From NCBI RefSeq assembly GCF_004345365.1, contig NZ_SLVF01000004.1, forward strand, positions 372,001 to 436,000: 64,000 bases of DNA, read 5' to 3'. Origin of the DNA: Kribbella sp. VKM Ac-2568 (GTDB lineage: Bacteria; Actinomycetota; Actinomycetes; Propionibacteriales; Kribbellaceae). The notes beneath the pieces were generated by a model that ran no database searches, was not told where the DNA came from, and saw only the letters and a list, made by a program, of their open reading frames with translations. This document shows, piece after piece, positions 56,847 to 64,000 of the stretch (position 1 is the stretch's first letter; the number at the start of each line of letters is the position of its first letter). The position numbers and the translations under genes are program-made.

Positions 56847-56948
56847 GGGACACTTCATCGGGACCTCGGACAGGCTATTCCTTGTGCGAGGTCCCGCTGT
56901 GGTGTCCGAGGTCCCGCTGTGTTGTCCGGTGATCCGGCCGTTGTCCCC
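56847..56948. repeat. Cluster of tandem and inverted repeats (possible IS-end remnant)
   Basis: Two 20-base tandem units (56888-56907 and 56908-56927, one mismatch) are preceded by GGGACCTCGGAC (56860-56871), the exact complement of GTCCGAGGTCCC (56904-56915). GGGGAC and GTCCCC bound the cluster. Multiple short end repeats of this type occur at termini of IS21-like elements, but no transposase is present. Confidence 0.4.
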
Positions 56949-56969
56949 TCGGGCACGTACTGTCGGAGC

Positions 56970-57236
56970 ATGTGCAGAAACATCACCGTTCTCCGGGGAC
57001 TGGAGCCGTCGGCGACCTCGGAAGAGATCTATGCGGCGGCCTTGCAGTACGTGCGCAAGGTGACGGGCGTCGGCTCGCTCAGCGCGACCACCCGTGGCCC
57101 GATCGAGCGAGCGGCCGCCGAGGTCGCCCGGATCACCGAGGCATTGCTCGAGGAGATGCCGGAGCGACGGGTGCCGCCGCAGACGGTGCCACCGCTGCGC
57201 CGGCCCGAAGTACGGGCTCGTCTCGGTCTGGACTGA
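56970..57236 (+). CDS. DUF2277 family protein
   Basis: An 88-residue protein beginning MCRNITVLRGLEPSATSEEI and continuing YAAALQYVRKVTGVGSLSAT, the DUF2277 pattern, including the conserved MCRNI start. The role is unknown; a family name links some members to nucleotide-binding, without proof. The start is ATG 56970. The last bases lie next to a short repeated leader that also precedes the acetyltransferase at 58.9 kb. Confidence 0.85.
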   Translation: MCRNITVLRGLEPSATSEEIYAAALQYVRKVTGVGSLSATTRGPIERAAAEVARITEALLEEMPERRVPPQTVPPLRRPEVRARLGLD

Positions 57237-57249
57237 CAGACTGCCTGAT

Positions 57250-57576
57250 GTGAGGCACATCGTGGTGGACGACCGGCGACGCCAGGGGTTCGTCTTCGCC
57301 CTGATGATCGCCGGCATGATCCTCGCGCTGCTGTGCGTGAACACGGTCCGCCGCCGCGCGGACGAGTGCGCCGCCGTGCTGCCGCCGGCCACCTACGTGG
57401 TCGGCGTCATCGCCCTGCTCATCGGCCTGGTCGCTCTCGTGCTGCTCGCCCGCTGGTTCACCCGTGGTCCGCACGCGATCGCCGTGGTTCTCTTCATCAC
57501 TGCCGCGGCCGGCGTCGTCTTCGAGGTCTTCGTGCTGATCACGGCGATCCTCGAAGCCCGCCCCGACTGCGGCTGA
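57250..57576 (+). CDS. Small three-helix membrane protein
   Basis: A 108-residue hypothetical protein. After a basic start (VVDDRRRQGFV) come three helices: FALMIAGMILALLCVNTV, YVVGVIALLIGLVALVLLARW and AVVLFITAAAGVVFEVFVLI. It ends in a Cys (ARPDCG). The start GTG 57250 coincides with the end of the 20-base leader repeat. No function can be assigned. Confidence 0.65.
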   Translation: MRHIVVDDRRRQGFVFALMIAGMILALLCVNTVRRRADECAAVLPPATYVVGVIALLIGLVALVLLARWFTRGPHAIAVVLFITAAAGVVFEVFVLITAILEARPDCG

Positions 57577-57644
57577 AACGCTGGGCAGCGGGGAGTCGGG
57601 GCGGTAGGTTGCCAGGTGGAAAACCCTTACCGAGGAGGCGGAGA

Positions 57645-58484
57645 ATGCGGTTCGCGATCAAGACCCGGCCCGAGCACACCACTTGGCAGCAGTTGCGCGA
57701 CGTCTGGATCGCGGCGGACGAGTTCGAGATCTTCGAGTCCGCCTGGCACTGGGACCACTTCTACCCGTTGAGCGGCGACATGACCGGCCCGAACCTGGAG
57801 GCCTGGACGTCGCTGGCGGCGCTCGCGCAGGCGACCAAGCGGATCCGGGTCGGCTGCCAGGTGACGGGGATGATCTATCGCCACCCGGCCGTGCTCGCGA
57901 ACATGGCGGCGACCACCGACATCATCTCCGGCGGCCGGCTCGAACTCGGCGTCGGCGCCGGCTGGAACCAGATGGAGTGCGACGCGTACGGCATCGACCT
58001 GCCGCCGCTGAAGGAGCGCTTCGACCGCTTCGACGAGGGCATGCAGGCGATGATCGCGCTGCTCACCGAGCCGGTCGCGAACTTCGACGGCCAGTACGTC
58101 AAGCTCACCGACGCGTACTGCGAGCCGAAGGGCGTGCAGACCCCGCACCCGCCGATCACCATCGGCGGCAAGGGCCCCAAGCGCACTCTGCGAGCGGTGG
58201 CGCGCTGGGCGCAGCAGTGGAACGTGATCGTGCAGAGCCCCGAGGAGTGGAAGCCGCTCAAGGAGATCCTGGTCGGCCACTGCGAGGACCTCGGCCGCGA
58301 CCCGGCCGAGATCACCTGCTCGGTCAACGTCCGCATCGACCCGGACCAGCCGCTGGACCAGGCCGTCGCCAACGCCGCGGCGTACAGCGAAGCAGGCGTC
58401 GACCTCGCCATCATGAACCTCCCCCTCGACGCCCCGCCCTCCGTCCTCGAACCCCTGGCGAAGGCTTTGGCGCCGCTCGCCTGA
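57645..58484 (+). CDS. LLM-class F420-dependent oxidoreductase
   Basis: A 279-residue luciferase-like TIM-barrel enzyme. EIFESAWHWDHFYPLSGDMT, RIRVGCQVTGMIYRHPAVLA, MAATTDIISGGRLELGVGAG, WNQMECDAYGIDLPPLKERF and PPITIGGKGPKRTLRAVARW follow the F420-binding subgroup. It transfers hydride between F420 and an unknown substrate. ATG 57645 has GAGGAGG upstream. It lies next to the alkyltransferase-like gene; no cofactor gene is in the window. Confidence 0.9.
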   Translation: MRFAIKTRPEHTTWQQLRDVWIAADEFEIFESAWHWDHFYPLSGDMTGPNLEAWTSLAALAQATKRIRVGCQVTGMIYRHPAVLANMAATTDIISGGRLELGVGAGWNQMECDAYGIDLPPLKERFDRFDEGMQAMIALLTEPVANFDGQYVKLTDAYCEPKGVQTPHPPITIGGKGPKRTLRAVARWAQQWNVIVQSPEEWKPLKEILVGHCEDLGRDPAEITCSVNVRIDPDQPLDQAVANAAAYSEAGVDLAIMNLPLDAPPSVLEPLAKALAPLA

Positions 58485-58535
58485 TCCCGTCGAGGCACTG
58501 ATCCCGTCGGAGAACTGTCGGCGCGGGCGGATAGC

Positions 58536-58850
58536 GTGAGCGCCGTGGATCGGGAGGAGTATGTCGAGGCCGTGTTGCTGGCGGTCGAGTCGATCCCGCC
58601 GGGCAGCGTCGCGACGTACGGGGACATCGCGGCGTACGTCGGGCAGGGCGGGCCGCGGCAGGTCGGTGCGATCATGCGCGAGTACGGCGGGGGAGTGCCG
58701 TGGTGGCGGGTGATCCGGGCCAGCGGAGTGCCCGCGGACGAGGTCGGCGACGAGCAACTCCAGCTGTTGCGCGGCGACGGCGTCCGGGTCACGAACGGCA
58801 AGGTGGATCTGCGCGTGGTGCGCTGGGATCCCGAAAATCCAGGGGACTAG
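58536..58850 (+). CDS. Alkyltransferase-like DNA-repair protein (ATL)
   Basis: A 104-residue MGMT-fold protein. IPPGSVATYGDIAAYVGQGG and RQVGAIMREY are the DNA-binding half; the active-site motif reads VPWWRVIRASG, so the alkyl-accepting Cys of PCHRV is Trp56. That defines alkyltransferase-like proteins, which bind O6-alkylguanine without repairing it and recruit nucleotide-excision repair. GTG 58536 starts it. A homologue sits between moeZ and adnA in mycobacteria, as here. Confidence 0.92.
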   Translation: MSAVDREEYVEAVLLAVESIPPGSVATYGDIAAYVGQGGPRQVGAIMREYGGGVPWWRVIRASGVPADEVGDEQLQLLRGDGVRVTNGKVDLRVVRWDPENPGD

Positions 58851-58857
58851 GTGCGCG

Positions 58858-59379
58858 TTGGTTGACAGACTGCCGGATGTGACCAGCGACCAGTGGACCG
58901 TTGAGCTCGCTTCGGTGAACTCCCCGGAAGCCCTCGGACTCCTGCGGGAGTACTTCGTCGACGTCGCCGACCGGTACTTCCTGCTGCACGACGGCCGCCG
59001 GGCGACTACCGAGGAGATCGAGACCGCGCTCGTTGATTCCCCCAGTGCCGACCTCGCGCCACCGACAGGCGTCTTCCTTCTCGGTTGGCACGACGCCCAG
59101 CTCGCGGGGTGCGCCGGCCTACGGCTCGAGGAGAACCGCACGGTCGAACTCACCCGCGTCTTCGTCCGCCCGGCCTTCCGCGGTACGGGCGGCGGCCGTG
59201 CGCTCCTGGCCGCCGTCGACCAGACAGCCCGCAACCTCGGCGCCACCCGCATCATCCTCGACACCCGCCTGGACCTCACCGAAGCCCGAACCCTCTACAC
59301 CAGGACCGGCTACCACGAGATCCCCGCCTACAAACAAGACAAGTACGCCGAGATCTGGTACTCCAAACCCCTCGTGTGA
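58858..59379 (+). CDS. GNAT-family N-acetyltransferase
   Basis: A 173-residue GNAT protein. The core is GVFLLGWHDAQLAGCAGLRL, VELTRVFVRPAFRGTGGGRA with the acetyl-CoA loop FRGTGGGRAL, and LDTRLDLTEARTLYTRTGYH. The start is TTG 58858 or, seven codons later, GTG 58879; the latter coincides with the end of the repeated 20-base leader. It follows the ATL gene by 7 bases, so they are probably cotranscribed. The substrate is unknown. Confidence 0.87.
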   Translation: MVDRLPDVTSDQWTVELASVNSPEALGLLREYFVDVADRYFLLHDGRRATTEEIETALVDSPSADLAPPTGVFLLGWHDAQLAGCAGLRLEENRTVELTRVFVRPAFRGTGGGRALLAAVDQTARNLGATRIILDTRLDLTEARTLYTRTGYHEIPAYKQDKYAEIWYSKPLV

Positions 59380-59391
59380 TCCCGCCCACGC

Positions 59392-59424
59392 CGACAGACC
59401 TTGAGCTCAAAGGTCTTTGTCAGT
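59392..59424 (+). terminator. Imperfect hairpin after the acetyltransferase gene
   Basis: GACAGACCTT and AAAGGTCTTTGTC pair with bulges around GAGCTC, 12 bases after the stop. The following 80 bases up to adnA are G/T-rich without a clear promoter. Confidence 0.4.
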
Positions 59425-59507
59425 TGGCGTTCGGGGTGTCCGCAGTGCGGGCGGTTCGGGGGTTGCGGCGAGTGCGGGAGGGGATTGTCGGTGGGGTCTG
59501 ATGGGAT

Positions 59508-62500
59508 GTGGCGGTGGTCAGTCGAACAGGGTCCAGGTATCGGTTGGTGCGGGGTGACGAGCGGGAAGCCAGGGTCACTCAGGCACCGGTGCTGGATGCT
59601 GATCAGCAGGCTGTGGTGGATCACCCGGGCGGGCCTCTGCTCGTGCTCGCCGGGCCGGGGACGGGGAAGACGACGACGCTGGTCGAGGCCGTCGTCGATC
59701 GGGTCGCCAACCGTGGGTTGAGCCCCGACGAGGTGCTCGTGCTGACCTTCGGACGGAAGGCGGCGACCGAGCTCCGGGACCGGATCACCGCACGCCTCGG
59801 CCGGACGACGCGCGTGATGCCGTCGATGACGTTCCACTCGTTCTGTTATGCGTTGCTGCGGAGGTTCACCCCGGCCGACGCGTTCGACGTACCGCTGCGG
59901 TTGCCTTCCGGACCCGAGCAGTCGGTGCGGTTGAGCGAGGCGCTCGCCGGGAGTCGCGAGGTCGGCGTCGTGCACTGGCCCGGCAGCCTGCATCCCGCTC
60001 TGAAGACGCGCGGGTTCACCGACGAGGTGCAGGCCGTGATCGGCAAGGCGCGCCAGCTCGGGCTGGACCCAGAGGACCTATCCGCGATCGGGCATTCCGC
60101 CAGCCGGGCCGAGTGGGTCGCGGTCGGCGACTTCTTCGAGGAGTACCTGCAGATCCTCGACCACGAGCAGGTGCTGGACTACTCCGAGCTGATCCACCGC
60201 GCGGTCATCCTCGCCCAGCAGCCGCACGTCCAGGCCAAGCTCCGCGAGGAGTTCAAGGTCGTCTTCGTCGACGAGTACCAGGACACCGATCCCGGTCAGA
60301 CCAAGCTGCTTCAGGCGATCGCCGGCGACGGCCGCGACCTCGTCGTGGTCGGAGACCCGGACCAGTCGATCTACACGTTCCGCGGCGCCGACGTGCGCGG
60401 CCTGCTGCGCTTCACCGACGAGTTCCGTTCCGCGGACGGCGCCGAGGCCGCGCAGATCGCCCTCGCGACGACCCGCCGATTCGGTACCACGCTGCAGCGC
60501 GTCTCCCGGAACGTGGTGAACCGCCTGGGCGTGCCAGGAACGCTCGACCGCGACACCTTCGAGCGGTTCCGCAATCCCGACGCAAGCTCCTGCGTCTACG
60601 GCAACGGCAAGGTCGAGGCGAACCTCTACTCCACCAGCGGAGCCGAGCTCGAGCACATCGCGGACCTTCTCCGACGCGCCCACGTCCAGGACGGCGTCGG
60701 CTGGCAAGAGATGGCGGTGCTGGTCCGATCCGGCAGTAGGTCGATCCCGCCCTTGCGCCGTGCTCTCGCGGCCGCGGGCATCCCGGTCGACGTGGCCGGC
60801 GACGAGCTCCCGCTGTCCCGCGAACCCGCGGTGCGGCCGATGTTGCTTGCGCTGCGGGCGGTCGCGGATCCGGTCACGCTGACGGTCGAGGTGGTCAAGG
60901 CGCTGGCGTTGTCCCCGTTGGGTGCGATGGACGCCGGGCAGCTGCGCCGCCTGGCCCGCGTACTGCGGAAGCGCGATCGCGAGGCCGCGGGTGGTCAGCG
61001 GCTGCCGCGCTCGTCCGACGAGTTGCTCCGCGAAGCGCTGATGAACCCGTTGCTCCTCGACGAACAGGCTTCCCCGGCGGAGGCGCGGTTCGTGGCGCTC
61101 GGCGAGAGGTTGCTCAAGGCAAGAAACATCGTGACCGCCGGGGCGGCGCCGGACGAGGTGATGTGGTCGCTGTGGTCCGAATCGCCGTGGTTGCGGAGAC
61201 TCCGCGGCCAGGCGAACAGCGGCGGCGAGGTGGCGCGCACAGCGAATCGTGATCTTGATTCCCTGTGCGCGTTGTTCGACGCGGCGAGCCGGGCCGAGGA
61301 GCAGGTCGGCTTCAAGGGCGTGTCCGCCTTCCTCAGCGAGCTGGAGCAGTTGGACATCGCCGGCGACAACCGGTTCGACGGGACGTACCGCGAGGCCGGG
61401 GTTCAGCTGATGACCGCGCACCGGTCCAAGGGTCTGCAGTGGCGGCTGGTTGTCGTGGCGAGCGTCCAGGAAGGCCAATGGCCGGATCTCCGGCGCCGGG
61501 GGTCGTTGCTCGAGCCCGACCGGCTCGGACCGGATGGTCTGGTGGATCCACTGTCGGCGGGTGCGTTGCTGGCGGAGGAGAGACGTCTTTTCTATGTGGC
61601 GATCACAAGAGCGCGAGAGCGGTTGATCGTGACAGCGGTGCAGGCGCCGGAGGCTGACGGAGATCAGCCGTCGCGGTTGCTGGCCGAGCTCGACATTCCT
61701 TTGAAACTGGTGGCCGGACGGCCGCGACGCCCCCTGTCGTTGCACGGCCTGGTCGCCGATCTTCGGTGTGTACTTGCCGATCCCGCATCCTCACCGGCGC
61801 TGAAGCGGGTCGCCGCCGATCGGCTGGCGCAGCTCGCGGACGCCGTCGACGATCGCGAGTATCCGTTGGTCCCGACCGCGGATCCCCAGCGTTGGTGGGG
61901 TGTCCGGGAGCGTACGAAGTCGGAGCGCCCGGTCACGGACCCGGATCTGCCGGTGCCGTTGTCGGGGAGCGCGCTGACGACGATCGTGGACTGCCCGCTG
62001 CGCTGGTTCCTGCAACGTCGCGCCGGCGGCGAGACACCCAGTACGTCGGCCATCGGGTTCGGCATGGTTCTTCACACGTTGGCGGACGCGGTTGCCACCG
62101 GCACGCTGCCGCCGGACACGGACGAGCTGAACGGGTGGCTCGACAAGGTGTGGACGCAGCTCGAGTTCGAGTCGTCGTGGATTTCCGACCGCGAGCGGGT
62201 CGAGGCGGAGCAGGCGCTGCGCCGGTTCGTCGCCTGGCACAAGGGCCGCCCGGATCGCACGTTGCTCGGCACCGAGCTGGAGTTCGACGTACTGCTGCCC
62301 GACACGGACAAGCCCGGAGTGCGGGTCAAGGGCAGGATGGACCGGCTCGAGCAGGACGGCGACGGCGCGGTCCGGGTGGTCGACCTGAAGACCGGCCGCA
62401 CGGTGCCGACCAAGCCCGCGCTCGAGCGGCACGTCCAGTTGGCGATCTACCAACGGGCGATCGAGTCCCGCCAGATGAAGAAGCTCGGCGACGATCCCCG

Positions 62501-62738
62501 CAGCGGTGGCGCCGAGCTGGTCCAGCTCCGCCACGACGACTCCGGCCTCCCCAAGGTCCAGGGCCAGGCACCCCTCGAAGCCGACGAGGAAGGCCGTACC
62601 TGGCTGGACGAGGCCGTCGAGGACGCCGAGGCCATGGTCCGCTCCGAGGAGTTCGTCGCCAAACGCAACTCCGGCTGTGACCGCTGCGACGTCCGTGGCC
62701 TGTGCCCCATCCAACCCGAAGGCCGGGAAATCGTCTGA
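59508..62738 (+). CDS. adnA: AdnA-like helicase-nuclease subunit
   Basis: A 1076-residue UvrD-type helicase fused to a RecB-type nuclease. Walker A is GPGTGKTT (about 49-56), motif II VDEYQDTDPG (about 255), motif III GDPDQSIYTFRGAD, and motif V-VI near LMTAHRSKGLQWRLV and LFYVAITRARERL. The nuclease has VKGRMDRLEQ and VRVVDLKTGRT (about 958). Cys in TTIVDCPLRW and CDRCDVRGLCP give the Fe-S staple. The pair AdnA/AdnB resects DNA double-strand breaks in Actinobacteria. Since the second gene follows 67 bases later and this one carries its own nuclease, adnA is favoured. GTG 59508 is the assumed start. Confidence 0.88.
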   Translation: MAVVSRTGSRYRLVRGDEREARVTQAPVLDADQQAVVDHPGGPLLVLAGPGTGKTTTLVEAVVDRVANRGLSPDEVLVLTFGRKAATELRDRITARLGRTTRVMPSMTFHSFCYALLRRFTPADAFDVPLRLPSGPEQSVRLSEALAGSREVGVVHWPGSLHPALKTRGFTDEVQAVIGKARQLGLDPEDLSAIGHSASRAEWVAVGDFFEEYLQILDHEQVLDYSELIHRAVILAQQPHVQAKLREEFKVVFVDEYQDTDPGQTKLLQAIAGDGRDLVVVGDPDQSIYTFRGADVRGLLRFTDEFRSADGAEAAQIALATTRRFGTTLQRVSRNVVNRLGVPGTLDRDTFERFRNPDASSCVYGNGKVEANLYSTSGAELEHIADLLRRAHVQDGVGWQEMAVLVRSGSRSIPPLRRALAAAGIPVDVAGDELPLSREPAVRPMLLALRAVADPVTLTVEVVKALALSPLGAMDAGQLRRLARVLRKRDREAAGGQRLPRSSDELLREALMNPLLLDEQASPAEARFVALGERLLKARNIVTAGAAPDEVMWSLWSESPWLRRLRGQANSGGEVARTANRDLDSLCALFDAASRAEEQVGFKGVSAFLSELEQLDIAGDNRFDGTYREAGVQLMTAHRSKGLQWRLVVVASVQEGQWPDLRRRGSLLEPDRLGPDGLVDPLSAGALLAEERRLFYVAITRARERLIVTAVQAPEADGDQPSRLLAELDIPLKLVAGRPRRPLSLHGLVADLRCVLADPASSPALKRVAADRLAQLADAVDDREYPLVPTADPQRWWGVRERTKSERPVTDPDLPVPLSGSALTTIVDCPLRWFLQRRAGGETPSTSAIGFGMVLHTLADAVATGTLPPDTDELNGWLDKVWTQLEFESSWISDRERVEAEQALRRFVAWHKGRPDRTLLGTELEFDVLLPDTDKPGVRVKGRMDRLEQDGDGAVRVVDLKTGRTVPTKPALERHVQLAIYQRAIESRQMKKLGDDPRSGGAELVQLRHDDSGLPKVQGQAPLEADEEGRTWLDEAVEDAEAMVRSEEFVAKRNSGCDRCDVRGLCPIQPEGREIV

Positions 62739-62774
62739 TGCCCACCACCGCAACCATCCCCAGCGATCTCCACC

Positions 62775-62803
62775 GACGACCCTCAGCTTCCAGGAGGGTC
62801 GTC
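62775..62803 (+). promoter_or_regulatory. Hairpin hiding the adnB ribosome site
   Basis: GACGACCCTC (62775-62784) pairs with GAGGGTCGTC (62794-62803). The adnB Shine-Dalgarno GGAGGG (62793-62798) falls in the 3' arm, 7 bases before the ATG. Confidence 0.55.
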
Positions 62804-62805
62804 TG

Positions 62806-64000
62806 ATGCGGGCGCAGCTGACTACCACGGCTGAGCTGTGTGAGTTGCTGGAGATCCCGTTCAGCGACCAGCAACTGCAGGCGATCACGGCTCCGTTGGC
62901 GCCTGGAGTCATCGTGGCGGGCGCCGGGTCAGGCAAGACGACGGCTATGGCCGCGCGGGTGGTCTGGCTGATCTGCACGGGACAGGTGCAGCCGGAGGAG
63001 GTGCTCGGACTCACCTTCACCAAGAAGGCGGCGAACGAGCTCGACGTCCGGATCCGCGACGACCTCACCAAGGCGGGCGTGCTCGGTTCCACCTTGCCGC
63101 GCGACCAGCACCCGATCCTGGCGGCCCACCTGCGCAGCAACATCCCGAACTGGGAGCCCGAGGAACCAGGCGAGCCCGTCGTCTCGACGTACCACGCGTT
63201 CGCCGGCACCTTGATCGCCGAGCACGGACTCCGCCTCGGCCTCGAACCGGACGTGCGCGTGCTCGCCGACGCCACCAGGTTCCAGCTCGCCGGCCGCGTC
63301 GTACGGCGGTCCAACGGGCCGATCCGGTTCGCGTCGCACCACGTGCCCACCCTGGTGAACTCCCTGCTCTCGCTGGACGGTGAGCTCGCGGACCACCTGC
63401 TCAGGGCGGACGAAGTACGGGCTCATGACGAGGCCGTGCGAGCTGAGGTGGCCGCGGCGCGGAAGCAGACCGTGGAGGTGAGGAAGCTCGCCGAAACCGC
63501 GCTCAAGCGGGGCGAGATCCTGCAGTTGGTCGAGGAGTACCAGGCTTACAAGACCGAGCGTGGCGTCGTCGACTTCGCGGACCAGATGGCGCTCGGCGCG
63601 CGGTTGGCGGAGGAGTGTCCCGAGGTCCCGGTGATCGAGCGCGCGCGATACAAGGTCGTCCTGCTCGACGAGTACCAGGACACCTCCGTGTCGCAGCGAC
63701 GGATGCTCACGGCGCTCTTCGGCGAGCACGGCCATCCGGTCACCGCGGTGGGCGACCCGTGCCAGGCGATCTACGGCTGGCGCGGCGCGTCCGTCGCGAA
63801 CCTGGACGAGTTCCCCGAGCACTTCAAGAACGCGGACGGTACGCCGGCCACGCGGTACGTGCTGAGCGTGAACCGTCGCTGCGGCAGCAAGATCCTGGCC
63901 GCGGCGAACCAGCACGCCGCCGAGTTGTACGAGCAGCACCCGGGCGTGATCCCGCTGGAGGCGCCGCCCGAGGCGCCTGAGGGAGCGATCACCGTCGGGT
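62806..64000 (+). CDS. adnB: AdnB-like helicase-nuclease subunit, N-terminal part
   Basis: The gene runs off the right edge; 398 codons are visible from ATG 62806. The helicase part shows GAGSGKTTAMAARVVWLICT (Walker A), LGLTFTKKAANELDVRI (Ia), VVSTYHAFAGTLIAEHG, VDFADQM, VVLLDEYQDTSVSQRRM (II) and VGDPCQAIYGWRGASV (III). These resemble AdnB and UvrD. The expected C-terminal nuclease is outside the window. Position after adnA supports AdnB. Expression may be limited by the hairpin over its ribosome site. Confidence 0.88.
   Translation, partial: MRAQLTTTAELCELLEIPFSDQQLQAITAPLAPGVIVAGAGSGKTTAMAARVVWLICTGQVQPEEVLGLTFTKKAANELDVRIRDDLTKAGVLGSTLPRDQHPILAAHLRSNIPNWEPEEPGEPVVSTYHAFAGTLIAEHGLRLGLEPDVRVLADATRFQLAGRVVRRSNGPIRFASHHVPTLVNSLLSLDGELADHLLRADEVRAHDEAVRAEVAAARKQTVEVRKLAETALKRGEILQLVEEYQAYKTERGVVDFADQMALGARLAEECPEVPVIERARYKVVLLDEYQDTSVSQRRMLTALFGEHGHPVTAVGDPCQAIYGWRGASVANLDEFPEHFKNADGTPATRYVLSVNRRCGSKILAAANQHAAELYEQHPGVIPLEAPPEAPEGAITVG

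Overview
The window is about 64 kb of actinobacterial chromosome. GC is high throughout, GTG starts are common, genes are densely packed with many 4-base ATGA/GTGA overlaps, and several gene families are typical of Actinobacteria: F420-dependent LLM oxidoreductase, DUF3107, DUF2277, AdnA/AdnB, MoeZ, a DUF222/13E12 HNH protein and an ethylmalonyl-CoA-type gene set. The left part resembles the order sigE-rseA-htrA-tatB ... mrp - DUF1003 - MgtE_N/CBS ... corA of mycobacteria. The right part resembles the mycobacterial block parA-like, DEAD helicase, ferritin-like, DUF3107, TetR, hydrolase, moeZ, alkyltransferase-like, adnA, adnB. I suspect a Nocardioidaceae/Kribbella-type soil actinomycete, but the genus is inference.

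Layout. 1-4.8 kb: tail of a biotin carrier gene, then an envelope-stress operon (SigE, anti-sigma, RseB-like, HtrA protease, TatB) with a SigE-like promoter in front. 4.9-8.5 kb: a heterodimeric ABC exporter. 8.5-13.2 kb (minus strand): acetyltransferase, Mrp, DUF1003, MgtE_N/CBS protein, hypothetical. 13.4-23 kb: a malyl-CoA lyase, acyl-CoA dehydrogenase and MaoC hydratase that look like a split ethylmalonyl-CoA module. Interleaved with them are an HTH-VOC fusion, a CPT-like kinase, a secreted cyclophilin, a Ser/Thr kinase, CorA and a stress protein. 23-30.8 kb (minus): a six-gene carbohydrate operon (LacI, binding protein, two permeases, Tat-secreted glycoamylase-like protein, GH39) behind one LacI-type operator.

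30.8-37.3 kb: housekeeping and accessory genes, including a TetR/DUF4267 pair with an operator array and a PHP-MarC-nuclease operon. 37.3-40.1 kb: a three-gene ABC-2 exporter preceded by a long leader that folds on paper into a hairpin plus a three-way junction. 40.1-44.7 kb: an accessory segment with a DUF222-HNH protein whose start codon lies inside a perfect SOS box, a RelA/SpoT-domain gene translationally coupled to a small acidic ORF (possible toxSAS-like toxin-antitoxin pair), two perfect DnaA boxes, a G-rich divergent promoter, and an ECF sigma factor with a membrane partner.

44.7-64 kb: hydrolase plus decayed MFS transporter, ParA-like ATPase, DUF4349 lipoprotein, DEAD-box helicase with an apparent CTG start, DNA-repair genes (LigD-type polymerase, alkyltransferase-like protein, AdnA and truncated AdnB), and MoeZ.

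Three convergent intergenic regions (14.4, 44.7 and 51.2 kb) carry the same palindrome family, apparently serving as bidirectional terminators. No tRNA, rRNA, CRISPR array or intact insertion sequence was seen.
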